Part shown: piece by piece, positions 54,789-63,686 of the stretch
Layout of the letters: each line of letters opens with the position of its first letter
Numbering within the stretch: the first letter of the stretch is position 1
Assembly (NCBI RefSeq): GCF_009857505.1
Contig: NZ_WWCP01000001.1
Span: 1 to 64,000, forward strand
Source of the DNA: Duganella lactea
GTDB lineage: Bacteria > Pseudomonadota > Gammaproteobacteria > Burkholderiales > Burkholderiaceae_D
Reading direction: 5' to 3'
Length of the DNA stretch: 64,000 bases
Program-made: the position numbers and the translations under genes
Notes under the pieces: model-generated
What the model was told of the DNA's origin: nothing
Database searches by the model: none
The model's input: only the letters and a program-made list of their open reading frames with translations

Positions 54789-55487
54789 ATGATGACCAAG
54801 CTGCTGGCGATTGCCTTGCTGTGCCTGCCGCTGTGTGCGCGCGCGGGCGTGATCGTCGGCGGCTCGCAACTGCTCGGCGCGGCCGACCTCGGCACGCTGG
54901 AAAGCTGGTTCGGCCAAGGCAAACTGACGCTGACCAACATCTACAGCCGCGATCCCGGCGACGTCGGCGTCGATTTCCATGCCGCCGCCGACAACCGCAG
55001 CCCCACCTTCGCCGTCATGCGCGCGCGCGGCGGTGACGGTCGCTGGAAAACCATCGGCGGCTACAACCCGCAAAGCTGGGACAGCGGCGGCGGCGCGCAC
55101 TACACGGCCGATCCGCAAGACTGGGACGCCTTTCTCTTCAACCTCAGCGACGCCGTACTGTGGCGCCAGAGCGGTCCGGTGCAAACCTACAACCGCGACT
55201 TCGACGGCCCCACTTTCGGTGCGCCGCCGCTGGGGCCGGATCTGGGCGTCACCGCCGACCTGTCACAGGTGTTTTCGCTGGGCGGCTGGTCCTATGGCGG
55301 CCTCGATCAGCGCGAGCGCTCGCTGGTCGACGGCACGCTGCACGCGCCCAACATGCCGCTGGCCGCGCTGGAGGTGTTCAGCATCAGCGTGGCCGCCATC
55401 CCCGAACCGCCGCCGGCGCTGCTACTGCTGGTGGGGTTGCCCGCGCTGCTGCTGTGGGCCGCCCGCGTCAGGCGCGCGGCAGCGTGA
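54789..55487 (+). CDS. PEP-CTERM protein with TLDc-like domain
   Basis: 232 residues. A signal peptide (about 1-19) is followed by a TLDc-like region (about 25-200; FSxx-type blocks are weak but SPTFAVMRARGG and the GGYNPQSW segment fit). At the C-terminus is the PEP-CTERM sorting signal: IPEPPPALLLLVG, a membrane helix (WAAR-type) and a positive end (RVRRAAA). It is therefore probably exported and processed by an exosortase (EpsH-type), which is not in the window. It carries GGGAGG before the ATG. It overlaps the phytochrome stop by 20 bp (convergent). Confidence 0.85.
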   Translation: MMTKLLAIALLCLPLCARAGVIVGGSQLLGAADLGTLESWFGQGKLTLTNIYSRDPGDVGVDFHAAADNRSPTFAVMRARGGDGRWKTIGGYNPQSWDSGGGAHYTADPQDWDAFLFNLSDAVLWRQSGPVQTYNRDFDGPTFGAPPLGPDLGVTADLSQVFSLGGWSYGGLDQRERSLVDGTLHAPNMPLAALEVFSISVAAIPEPPPALLLLVGLPALLLWAARVRRAAA

Positions 55488-57627
55488 CGGCGAACACCAC
55501 TTGCGGCGCGGCGTAGCGGTAGACGATCTCGCCGCCATGCTGCTGCACGATTTCCTGCGCAATATGCAAGCCCAGACCCAATCCGCCACGGTTGCGCACA
55601 TTGCCGACCGACGCGTGTTTCAACGGGCTGTACAAAGTCGGCAACAGCTCGGCCGGAATCGCCGGCGCCGTGTTGCGCACTTCCAGCAACACCTTGCCGT
55701 CGCGCTCGTCCAGCATCAGTTCGATCAGCTCGCCATGGTCGCCGTGGTGGCGGGCATTGCTGACCAGATTGCTGACCACCTGCACCAGCCGGTCGCCGTC
55801 GACCTCGGCCACCAGCGCGGCCGGCATGCGGGCATCGATGCGCAACTCCGGGTGCGCGGTGCGCGCCTCGTCGAGCAGATCGTGCAGCAGCGGCACCAGG
55901 TCGACCAGCACGCGCGTCAGTCCCAGCCCCAGGCCGCCGTTGATGCGGCTCATGTCGAGCACCTGGCTGATCAGACGCTCCATGCGCGTGCTGGACGCCT
56001 GAATGCGAGTGCTCATGGTGCTGGCGGCGCCGCCGTGCTGCAACACGGTGGCCGCCATATTGATCGAATGCAACGGGCCGCGCAGGTCGTGGCCCAGCAT
56101 CGCCAGCAACTGCGCGCGGGCACGGTCGGTTTCCACATGCTTGGCCACGCTGGCGCGGTGCATCTCACCGAGCAGCTGACTGGCCGCCAGCCGCTCGGCC
56201 GCCGCCCACGGCACGGCCCGCTCGCGCACCATCTGGCGCCACTCGTCGAACGAGCCGCGCGGCGTCAGGCGCGGCCCCATCGGACCGGTGCGTATCACCT
56301 TGTCCGGCCGGCCGGCCCAGCGAATGGTGTGGATCTGCTCGCGGCGCAGCGCCAGCAGCCACCCGTCGGTGGCCGGATCGAAGCGCAAGGCCAGCAGGCC
56401 GGCCCACGGCGCCAGCGCCGGCCGCAACGCCTGCGGCCAGTCGCCCACGGCGCTGCGCTCGACCATGTCCTGGCCGTGGGCCGGCAGCGAGGCCACCATC
56501 CGCGCGGCCAGCTCGGGGTCGATATCGCCATGCACCACCAGCTTGCCGTACTCGGTGACGATCAGCGCCTCCGCCTGCAGCGACTGGCACACGCCGGGCG
56601 CGTGCGCCAGCAGCGCGCGGGCCGGCTCGTCCTGGTGCAGCAACGTTTCCATCAAGCGGGTGCGCACTTCGGCCGACTGCTCGACCAGCAAGGCGTTGGC
56701 GCGCGCCTCCATCGACTGCACCAGCGAGGCCAGCACCTGCGCCATCACGTCGGCCGCCATGCGCACCGAGTACGGCACCTGCAACGGCGCCATGTGGTGA
56801 CAGGCCAGCAAGCCCCACAGCCGCCCGGCCACCACGATGGACACACTCATTGACGCGCCCACGCCCATGTTCTGCAGGTACTCGATATGGATCGGCGAGA
56901 CGCTGCGCAACACGCTGTGGCTCAGATCCAGCGGCGCGGCGCCGGCGCGGCCGACCAGCGGCGACGGCGTGTAATGGATGTCGGCGATCAGGCGCAGCGT
57001 GTTGATGGTGTACAGGCGGCGCGCCTGCGCCGGGATATCGCTGGCCGGATAGCGGCGGTGCAGATAGGGCTCCAGATCGTCACGGCGCGCCTCGGCGGTG
57101 ACGTCGCCGCTGTCATCCTGGTGGAAGCGGTAGGCCATCACACGGTCGAACCCGGTGATGGCGCGGACCTGCTCGGTGGCCAGTTGCAGCAGCGCGTCGA
57201 TCGACTTCTGCCGCCTCAGCCGATCAATGGCGGCGTGCGCTTTCAGCGCGAAGGCGGCAACGGCGTCGCTCGGCGTGTCGCGGCGCTCGAACTCAATGAT
57301 CAGGCGGGCATGATAGGCGTGCACAATACAGTCGAAGCGCACCGCGCCGACGGTCACCTCCAGCGCCGTGACCGGTGCCTCGCCGTCCTCCACGCTGTCG
57401 AGGCATTCGCTGGCGGCCTGCGACACCTCGGCCGGCAACGGCAGCGCGGCCAGCGGCGTGTTCAGCGTGGGGGTCAGCTGCAGCAACTGGGCGACGTTGG
57501 CGCTCCAGCCCAGCAGGATACCCTCCAGGTCGAAGGCCAATAGCGCCCCGTGCGGCTGTATGCTGCCGGGGATGTGGATAGGTTCATCCGCACAATTGTC
57601 CAGCGTGACGGGAACGATCACTTGCAT
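55468..57627 (-). CDS. Bacteriophytochrome histidine kinase
   Basis: 719 residues in the order PAS-GAF-PHY-HisKA-HATPase. The bilin attachment Cys12 lies in LDNCADEPIHIPG, as in bacteriophytochromes. The GAF pocket motif is SDIPAQAR (about 196-203), and the PHY tongue motif PRGSF lies at about 456-460. The kinase has His513 in LGHDLRGP and a HATPase domain to about 715. It should bind biliverdin and switch between red- and far-red-absorbing forms, then phosphorylate a response regulator. No heme oxygenase or cognate regulator is adjacent. The stop overlaps the PEP-CTERM gene. Confidence 0.94.
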   Translation of the reverse strand: MQVIVPVTLDNCADEPIHIPGSIQPHGALLAFDLEGILLGWSANVAQLLQLTPTLNTPLAALPLPAEVSQAASECLDSVEDGEAPVTALEVTVGAVRFDCIVHAYHARLIIEFERRDTPSDAVAAFALKAHAAIDRLRRQKSIDALLQLATEQVRAITGFDRVMAYRFHQDDSGDVTAEARRDDLEPYLHRRYPASDIPAQARRLYTINTLRLIADIHYTPSPLVGRAGAAPLDLSHSVLRSVSPIHIEYLQNMGVGASMSVSIVVAGRLWGLLACHHMAPLQVPYSVRMAADVMAQVLASLVQSMEARANALLVEQSAEVRTRLMETLLHQDEPARALLAHAPGVCQSLQAEALIVTEYGKLVVHGDIDPELAARMVASLPAHGQDMVERSAVGDWPQALRPALAPWAGLLALRFDPATDGWLLALRREQIHTIRWAGRPDKVIRTGPMGPRLTPRGSFDEWRQMVRERAVPWAAAERLAASQLLGEMHRASVAKHVETDRARAQLLAMLGHDLRGPLHSINMAATVLQHGGAASTMSTRIQASSTRMERLISQVLDMSRINGGLGLGLTRVLVDLVPLLHDLLDEARTAHPELRIDARMPAALVAEVDGDRLVQVVSNLVSNARHHGDHGELIELMLDERDGKVLLEVRNTAPAIPAELLPTLYSPLKHASVGNVRNRGGLGLGLHIAQEIVQQHGGEIVYRYAAPQVVFAVTLPRA

Positions 57628-57890
57628 TTGGGCGGCATCGCTTTTCGGAGAGGTGGAAGAACGATTCTAACACCCCGACGTTGGCACAGATAGTGCACCG
57701 GCCCTATGTCCGCTAGCGTACATAGACGCCGCACAGGGCAAAAGTATGTCCGGCTTTTTTGATGCAAGTCAAAAATGTTGTAGAAAAATCGGATGATATT
57801 TTGATACGGCGCAACATGCGGCGCCAAAACGGAATTGTGCTGCAGTGCAGCACGTTAAATCCGCTAAGCGATTGATTTTGCAGGAAAACT
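57628..57890. other. Intergenic region upstream of the phytochrome gene
   Basis: 263 bp with an AT-rich part at 57750-57830. No gene is seen. It presumably holds the phytochrome promoter; no confident hexamers could be assigned. Confidence 0.45.
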
Positions 57891-57966
57891 TGGTGCGGCT
57901 GACTGGGATCGAACCAGTGACCCTTGGCTTCGGAGGCCAATACTCTATCCACTGAGCTACAGCCGC
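57891..57966 (-). tRNA. tRNA-Arg (anticodon CCG)
   Basis: A 76-nt cloverleaf on the minus strand with encoded CCA: acceptor GCGGCTG..., D-arm GCTC/GAGT, anticodon loop CTCCGAA with anticodon CCG, and T-loop TTCGATC. It reads CGG codons. Confidence 0.95.
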
Positions 57967-58169
57967 GACAGGGGGATACGCGAAGGCGTGCCGTAGGATA
58001 CCGTTTTTATTGGCCGCCGTCCATGGGGCAGTATCGTTTTCAACAAGTTTGCGTTTCCCTCGCCGCATTGTTGTGTCTATAATCAGCCGTTTGGTGAAGG
58101 TTTTTACAAGGCAGCTGCTGATCAACTCTTCGCGCCACCCCGGCTTGAAATCAGTCTCTTAAGGAAATC

Positions 58170-58718
58170 ATGAGCGACGCACACAACGAACACGAATCCG
58201 CAATCAGAACGCCCAAACAACTCGTCGTCGCCGTGATCGGCTTCTTCGTCGTAGTTATCTTCGGCATCATCCTCCTGGTCAAGTTTGTCACGACCGACAA
58301 GCTGACCGGCGCCGGTTCCGGCAGCCAGGAGCCGGACGCCATTGCCGCCCGCATCGCGCCCGTCGCCGACGACGGCTACACGCTGAAAGACGCCAGCGGC
58401 CCGAAAGTGCTGCAAACCGGCGAAGCCGTCTACAACGTCACCTGCACCGCCTGCCACGGCAGCGGCGCCGCCGGCGCGCCGAAGTTCGGCGACGCCGCCG
58501 CGTGGAGCGGCCGTCTGGCACAGGGCTACGACACCGTCCTCAAGCACGCCATCGAAGGCCTGCGCGCGATGCCGGCCAAAGGCGGCAACCCGGATCTGGA
58601 CGATGTGGAAGTGGCGCGCGCCGTGGTCTACATGGCCAACGCCTCGGGCGGCAAGTTCAAGGAACCCGCAGTGCCGGCCCCGGCGGCGGCGGCGGCGCCG
58701 GCGGAGCCGCCTAAATAA
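58170..58718 (+). CDS. Membrane-anchored c5-type cytochrome c
   Basis: 182 residues. One N-terminal membrane helix (about 18-40) anchors a periplasmic cytochrome c domain (about 75-155) with the heme-binding CTACH (about 92-96) and an axial Met in RAMPAKGG. An Ala/Pro tail ends the protein. It is of the cytochrome c5 group and probably moves electrons between cytochrome bc1 and a terminal oxidase. A GGAAATC site precedes the ATG. A terminator follows at 58745-58768. Confidence 0.92.
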   Translation: MSDAHNEHESAIRTPKQLVVAVIGFFVVVIFGIILLVKFVTTDKLTGAGSGSQEPDAIAARIAPVADDGYTLKDASGPKVLQTGEAVYNVTCTACHGSGAAGAPKFGDAAAWSGRLAQGYDTVLKHAIEGLRAMPAKGGNPDLDDVEVARAVVYMANASGGKFKEPAVPAPAAAAAPAEPPK

Positions 58719-58744
58719 TCGGCGGCGTCCGCGCGCAACCGAGA

Positions 58745-58768
58745 ACCGGCCCGCGCGGCCGGTTTTTT
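58745..58768 (+). terminator. Rho-independent terminator after cytochrome c5
   Basis: ACCGGCC-CGCGC-GGCCGGT hairpin with TTTTTT. It ends 2 nt before the stop of the convergent lipoprotein gene. Confidence 0.88.
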
Positions 58769-58769
58769 A

Positions 58770-59333
58770 TTAGCGGCACAGGCCGTAGGCTTTGCGGTCG
58801 GCGAAGTAGCGGTAGGTGAAGGTGCGCACCGGGTACTGGTTCAGCGCGATCTCGAAGGCCGGCGGCACGACATCGAACCGGTCCGGCAGCTTTTGCGTGA
58901 CGCGCAGGCGCACGCGCCAGATGGTTTCCGCGCCGGTGGCGCCGGCGATCAGCATGTCGGGCACTTTGGGGATCGCCTCGACGATTTCGGCCGGCGCGTT
59001 GGTGGCGCGCTGATAAAAAGTGACCAGCTCGGCCTTGGCGATGACCGGTCCTTTCGGCTGGGTGACGTTGTAGTCGCGGCTGACGAACATCGCCCGCTCG
59101 CCGCGCGGCACCAGATAGACAAAGGTGAACTCGGCGCCGCCATCGGGCAGCGTGACCGGCGGCGTGGTGGCGATGCTGATCCCGCGCGGCAGCTCGAAGC
59201 GCGAGCCCTGCTGCCACTCCTTGCACTCCGGCGTCTTCGCCATATACACATCGACCGGCGTATAGGAATCGCCGCAAGCGCTCAGCAGCAACGGCAGCAG
59301 CAGGGGAATGGTGTAACGCATACGCATGGCCAT
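58770..59333 (-). CDS. Predicted lipoprotein of unknown function
   Basis: 187 residues. The signal peptide ends with a lipobox (LLSACGD), so the mature protein is probably lipid-anchored. The body is a mixed alpha/beta domain with no family that I recognise (RFELPRGISIATTPP, IWRVRLRVTQKLPDRF in part). Start may be at the first or a later ATG (MRMRYT or MRYT). It lies downstream of the first M13 gene on the same strand, separated by the long hairpin at 59367-59450. Confidence 0.75.
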   Translation of the reverse strand: MAMRMRYTIPLLLPLLLSACGDSYTPVDVYMAKTPECKEWQQGSRFELPRGISIATTPPVTLPDGGAEFTFVYLVPRGERAMFVSRDYNVTQPKGPVIAKAELVTFYQRATNAPAEIVEAIPKVPDMLIAGATGAETIWRVRLRVTQKLPDRFDVVPPAFEIALNQYPVRTFTYRYFADRKAYGLCR

Positions 59334-59366
59334 CAGGCTTCAGAAATTCGGGGAGCCAACAGTATA

Positions 59367-59450
59367 ACCGGTGTCAGGTCTGACAAACGAACACGGGCTC
59401 AACTGCTACGCAGTTGAGCCCGTGTTCGTTTGTCAGACCTGACACCCGGT
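59367..59450. repeat. Long hairpin with paired GTGTCAGGTCTGACA elements, copies 2 and 3
   Basis: Two arms (59371-59406 and 59410-59445) are perfect inverse complements over 36 bp with a 3-nt TAC loop; the flanking ACCG/CCCGGT adds a few more pairs. Each outer end has the GTGTCAGGTCTGACA core found at 3576-3599. The hairpin begins 3 nt after the stop of the M13 gene and lies between that gene and the lipoprotein gene on the same strand. If transcribed it would form a very stable structure. Confidence 0.9.
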
Positions 59451-59452
59451 TT

Positions 59453-61516
59453 TTACCACATGATTACGCGGTCCTTCGGTGGCAGGTACATCTTGTCGCC
59501 GGGCTTGACGCCGAAGGCGTCGTAGAAGCCGGGCTGGTTGCGCATCGGGCCGTTGGCGCGGAACTGGCCTGGCGAGTGCGGGTCGGTCTTGATCTGCTGG
59601 ATCTGCGCCGCTTCACGCATCTTCATGCGCCAGACCTGCGCGAAGCCCATGTAGAAGCGCTGGTCGCCCGTCAGGCCGTCGATCACCGGCGCCTTCTTGC
59701 CTTTCAGCGACAGCTTGTAGGCCTTGTAGGCGATCGCCACGCCGCTGTTGTCGGCAATGTTTTCGCCCAAGGTCAGTTCACCGTTGACGTGGTAGCCAGG
59801 CAGCGGGCTGAACTGGTTGTACTGCTCGACCAGCATCTTGGTCTTGGCCGCGAAGGCTTTGTGGTCTTCGGCGGTCCACCAGTCGCGCAGATTGCCGTCG
59901 CCGTCGTACTGGGCGCCCTGGTCGTCGAAGCCGTGGCTGATTTCGTGGCCGATCACGCCGCCGATGGCGCCGTAATTGACCGCGTCATCGGCGGCGGCGT
60001 CGAAGAACGGCGCCTGCAGGATCGCCGCCGGGAACACGATTTCGTTCATCTCCGGGTTGTAGTAGGCGTTGACGGTTTGCGGCGTCATGCCCCATTCGTC
60101 GCGGTCGATCGGTTTGCCCAGCTTGTTCAGTTCCTTGTTGTAGTCGAACTGGTGCGTGCGGAGCACGTTGCCGACCAGGTCATCCTTGCTGATCTGCAGC
60201 GCGCTGTAGTCGCGCCATTTGTTCGGGTAGCCGATCTTGTAGGTGAACTTGGCCAGCTTGGCTTGCGCCTGCTTCTTGGTGACCGGGGTCATCCAGTCCA
60301 GCTTGTCGATGCTGGTCTTGTACGTCGCCAGCAGGTTCTTCACCAGTTCTTCCATACGCTGCTTGCGCTCGGCCGGGAAGTGGGCGCCGACGTACAGCTT
60401 GCCGACGGCTTCGCCCAGCGCGCCTTCGGTCACGGAAACCCCGCGCTTCCAGCGGGGACGCTGTTCGGTCACACCGCTCAGCACGGTGCCGTAGAAGGCG
60501 AAGTTTTCGTCGACGAAGGCTTTGCTCAGGTAAGGCGCGTAGGCGCGCACCACTTGCCACTGGAAGTAGGCTTTCAGCGTGTCCAGCGGCGTGCTTTGCA
60601 GCAGCGCGCTCAGGCCTTTCAGGTAGCTCGGCTGGCTGACGATGACGTAGTTCACCTTGCCGGCCACGCCGGCGTCGCGCAGGTAGGCTTGCCAGTCGTA
60701 GCCAGGCGCCATCTCGCCCAGCTTGGCGATGTCGACCTTGTTGTAGGCCTTGATCGGGTCGCGCAGCTCGACTTTGGTCCACTGCAGTTTGGCCAGTTCT
60801 TTCTCGAACTCGACCACGGCGTGGGCGGTGGTGGCGCCGTGCGTGTCGCCGGCCAGGGTCAGCATCTTGCCGACGTGCAGTTCATATTTGGCCAGCGTGT
60901 CGGCCAGTTTCTTGTCGTCCGCTTTCAGGTAATAGTCGCGGTCCGGCAGGCCCAGGCCGTCCTGGTACAGGTCGGCCACGTATTTGGTCGAATCCTTGTT
61001 GTCCTGGTGAATGCCGTAGTTGTACGGAGCGGTCACGCCGATCTGGTTGAAGTGCGAGATCAGCGCCGGCAGCTGTTGCTTGTCGCTCAGCGCGGCAACC
61101 TTGCCCAGTTCGGCTTTGAGCGGCGCGATGCCCAGTTGCTCCAGCTTGGCTTCATCCATGAAGCTGGCGTAGAAGTCGCCGATGCGTTGCGCCTCCGGGC
61201 CGCCGGCCTTGTTGGCGGCGGCGCCCTCGATGATCGCGCGCAGTTGCGGCTGGATGTCGTCGCGCAGCTTGGCGAACGAGCCCCAGCTCGATTTGTCGGC
61301 CGGGATCTCGGTCGTGGCCAGCCACTTGCCGTTCATGTGGGTGAACAGGTCGTCCTGCACGCGCACCGCCGGGTCGATGTATTCGACGGCGATGCCGGAG
61401 GTCGGCTTGCTTGCTACGTTGGCGCTGGCGGGAGCGGCGCTTTTGGCGCTGTCCGCGGCGCCGGCCAGGCCTGCGATCAGGCTCAGCATCAATGCACTTA
61501 CGAGGTGACGTTTCAC
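59453..61516 (-). CDS. M13-family metallopeptidase (PepO-like), copy 1
   Basis: 687 residues from a GTG at 61516 behind AAGGA. A Sec signal peptide ends near LAGAADS. The N-terminal M13 domain (about 45-430) is followed by the peptidase domain with zinc-binding HEISH at about 521-525, the ENIADNSG motif with the third ligand Glu, and a final MW. It is probably a periplasmic zinc endopeptidase of the neprilysin/PepO type acting on peptides. It is the downstream member of three tandem paralogues; copy 2 starts beyond 61583. Its TAA stop is part of the sequence that leads into the long hairpin. Confidence 0.93.
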   Translation of the reverse strand: MKRHLVSALMLSLIAGLAGAADSAKSAAPASANVASKPTSGIAVEYIDPAVRVQDDLFTHMNGKWLATTEIPADKSSWGSFAKLRDDIQPQLRAIIEGAAANKAGGPEAQRIGDFYASFMDEAKLEQLGIAPLKAELGKVAALSDKQQLPALISHFNQIGVTAPYNYGIHQDNKDSTKYVADLYQDGLGLPDRDYYLKADDKKLADTLAKYELHVGKMLTLAGDTHGATTAHAVVEFEKELAKLQWTKVELRDPIKAYNKVDIAKLGEMAPGYDWQAYLRDAGVAGKVNYVIVSQPSYLKGLSALLQSTPLDTLKAYFQWQVVRAYAPYLSKAFVDENFAFYGTVLSGVTEQRPRWKRGVSVTEGALGEAVGKLYVGAHFPAERKQRMEELVKNLLATYKTSIDKLDWMTPVTKKQAQAKLAKFTYKIGYPNKWRDYSALQISKDDLVGNVLRTHQFDYNKELNKLGKPIDRDEWGMTPQTVNAYYNPEMNEIVFPAAILQAPFFDAAADDAVNYGAIGGVIGHEISHGFDDQGAQYDGDGNLRDWWTAEDHKAFAAKTKMLVEQYNQFSPLPGYHVNGELTLGENIADNSGVAIAYKAYKLSLKGKKAPVIDGLTGDQRFYMGFAQVWRMKMREAAQIQQIKTDPHSPGQFRANGPMRNQPGFYDAFGVKPGDKMYLPPKDRVIMW

Positions 61517-61582
61517 GAGGATTTCCTTCTAGGTTTGAATGGCGGCCCATTGCTCACACGGACCGTACAGCTTTATATCACA

Positions 61583-63610
61583 TCACCACATGATGACGCG
61601 GTCTTTCGGCGGCAGGTACAGCTTGTCGCCCGGCTTGACGCCAAAGGCTTCGTAGAAGCCCGGCTGGTTACGCACCGTGCCGTTGGCGCGGAACTGATCC
61701 GGCGAGTGCGGATCGGTTTTCAGATACACGATTTGCTGCGCCTCGCGGATCTTGGCGCGCCACACCTGGCCGAAGCCCATGTAGAAGCGCTGCTGGCCGG
61801 TCAGGCCGTCGATCACCGGCGCCGGCTGGCCGTTCAGCGAAATCAGGTAGGCCTTGTAGGCGATCGCCGCGCCGCTGTTGTCGGCGATGTTTTCGCCCAG
61901 CGTCAGCGCGCCGTTGACGAAGTAGCCCTTGACCGGGCTGTAGCCGTTGTACTGCTTGACCAGTTGCCGGGTCTTGGCGGCGAAGTTCTTGTGGTCGGCC
62001 TTGGTCCACCAGTCGCGCAGATTGCCGTCGCCATCGTACTGCGCGCCCTGGTCGTCGAAGCCGTGGCTGATTTCGTGGCCGATCACCGCGCCGATGGCGC
62101 CGTAGTTGACCGCGTCGTCGGCGTCGGCGTCGAAGAATGGCGGTTGCAGTATCGCGGCCGGGAACACGATCTCGTTGAGCTCGGGATTGTAGTAGGCGTT
62201 GACGGTCTGCGGCGTCATGCCCCACTCGTCGCGGTCGATCGGCTTGCCGAGTTTGTTGACTTCCTTCTCGTAGGCGAACACCTGCGCGCGGCGCACATTG
62301 CCGACCAGGTCATCCTTGTTGACCACCAGCGCCGAGTAGTCGCGCCACTTGTTCGGATAGCCGATCTTGGTGGTGAACTTGGCCAGCTTGTCCTGCGCCT
62401 GCTTTTTGGTCTCCGGCCCCATCCAGTCCAGCGTGTCGATGCTGGCGCGGTAGGCGGCCAACAGATTTTTGACCAGCGCCTCCATGCGCGCCTTGCGCTC
62501 CGGCGGAAAGTGCTGCTCGACGTACAGCTTGCCGAGCGCCTCGCCCAGCGCGCCGTCGGTGGCGTTGACGCCGCGTTTCCAGCGCGGCTGCTGTTCGGCG
62601 GTACCGCTCAGCACCTTGCCGTAGAAGGCGAAGTTCTCCTGCACAAAGTCCTGCGACAGATACGGCGCGTTGGCGTGCAGCACCTGCCACTGAAAGTAGG
62701 CCTTCCACGTCGCCAGCGGCGTCTTGCCCAGCAGCTTGTTGAAGCCGCGGATGTAGCTCGGCTGGCCGACGATGACGTAATCGGTCTTGCCGCCAATGCC
62801 GGTGTCGTTCAGCCAGGTCTTCCAGTCATAGCCGGGCGCCAGCCGGGCCAGCCGGTTCAGCGGCACCTTGTTGTAGGCCTTGACCGGATCGCGCAGCTGC
62901 ACCTTGGTCCATTGCAGCCCGGCCAGCTGGGTTTCCAGCGCCACGATGGCCCGGGCGTCGGCCGCCGCGTTGGCGTTGCCGGCCAGCGTCAGCATCTTGG
63001 CGACGTGGCGCTCGTACTGGGCCAGCGTGGCGGCCAGTTTCTTGTCCGATTTTTTCAGGTAGTAGTCGCGGTCCGGCAGGCTCAGGCCGTCCTGGTACAG
63101 GTCGGCCACGTAGCGGGTCGAATCCTTGTTGTCCTGATGGATGGCGAAGCCGTAGGGCGCGGTGTAGCCCTGGCGGTTGAAGTGGGCGATCAGGCCCGGG
63201 ATCAGCGTCTTGTCGTTGAGCGCGGCGATGCGGTCGAAGTCCGGCTTCAACGGCAGCAGGCGCAGTTCCTCCAGCCGCGCCTCGTCCATGTAGCTGGCGA
63301 AGAAATCGCCGATGCGCTGCGCTTCCGCGCCGCCGGCCTTAGCCTTATTCGCCGCCGCCGCTTCGATGATCGCGCGCAGCTGCGGCTTGGTGTCGTCGTC
63401 GAGCTTTTCGAACGAGCCCCAGCTCGCCTTGTCCGCCGGAATCTCGGTCTTGGCCAGCCACTTGCCGTTCAAGTGAAGGAAAAAATCATCCTGCGGCCGC
63501 ACCGCGGGATCGATGTCGCGCAGGTCCACGCCCGAGGTCTTCTGTTGCGCGTGGACGCCGGTGGACGCCAGCAACGCCACCATCAGGGCGCTGAGCAGAT
63601 GTGCTTTCAT
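61583..63610 (-). CDS. M13-family metallopeptidase (PepO-like), copy 2
   Basis: 675 residues from ATG 63610 (GGGAGAG upstream; the longer frame overlaps copy 3). The signal peptide ends near GVHAQQ. It is laid out as copy 1, with HEISH at about 510 and ENIADNSG further on. It keeps all catalytic residues, and differs at many surface positions from copy 1, so the two are old paralogues rather than a recent duplication. Copy 1 follows after 66 bp; copy 3 precedes it beyond a terminator. Confidence 0.93.
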   Translation of the reverse strand: MKAHLLSALMVALLASTGVHAQQKTSGVDLRDIDPAVRPQDDFFLHLNGKWLAKTEIPADKASWGSFEKLDDDTKPQLRAIIEAAAANKAKAGGAEAQRIGDFFASYMDEARLEELRLLPLKPDFDRIAALNDKTLIPGLIAHFNRQGYTAPYGFAIHQDNKDSTRYVADLYQDGLSLPDRDYYLKKSDKKLAATLAQYERHVAKMLTLAGNANAAADARAIVALETQLAGLQWTKVQLRDPVKAYNKVPLNRLARLAPGYDWKTWLNDTGIGGKTDYVIVGQPSYIRGFNKLLGKTPLATWKAYFQWQVLHANAPYLSQDFVQENFAFYGKVLSGTAEQQPRWKRGVNATDGALGEALGKLYVEQHFPPERKARMEALVKNLLAAYRASIDTLDWMGPETKKQAQDKLAKFTTKIGYPNKWRDYSALVVNKDDLVGNVRRAQVFAYEKEVNKLGKPIDRDEWGMTPQTVNAYYNPELNEIVFPAAILQPPFFDADADDAVNYGAIGAVIGHEISHGFDDQGAQYDGDGNLRDWWTKADHKNFAAKTRQLVKQYNGYSPVKGYFVNGALTLGENIADNSGAAIAYKAYLISLNGQPAPVIDGLTGQQRFYMGFGQVWRAKIREAQQIVYLKTDPHSPDQFRANGTVRNQPGFYEAFGVKPGDKLYLPPKDRVIMW

Positions 63611-63644
63611 AGTTTTTTCTCTCCCATCCTTCAAGAACAATAGC

Positions 63645-63671
63645 AAAAAAGCCACACGGAGTGGCTTTTTT
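63645..63671. terminator. Bidirectional terminator between M13 copies 2 and 3
   Basis: GCCAC-ACGGA-GTGGC hairpin flanked by an A-run on one side and a T-run on the other, so it can act on either strand. It would stop the transcript of M13 copy 3 before copy 2, suggesting separate expression. Confidence 0.85.
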
Positions 63672-63686
63672 GCTGCTGATAAACGC

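Noticed and set aside
59414-63643. 1409-residue open frame on the plus strand opposite the M13 genes
   Set aside because: It is antisense to two clearly real metallopeptidase genes. High GC leaves stops rare in this frame, and the translation has no domain (it is rich in Val, Gln, Arg and His).
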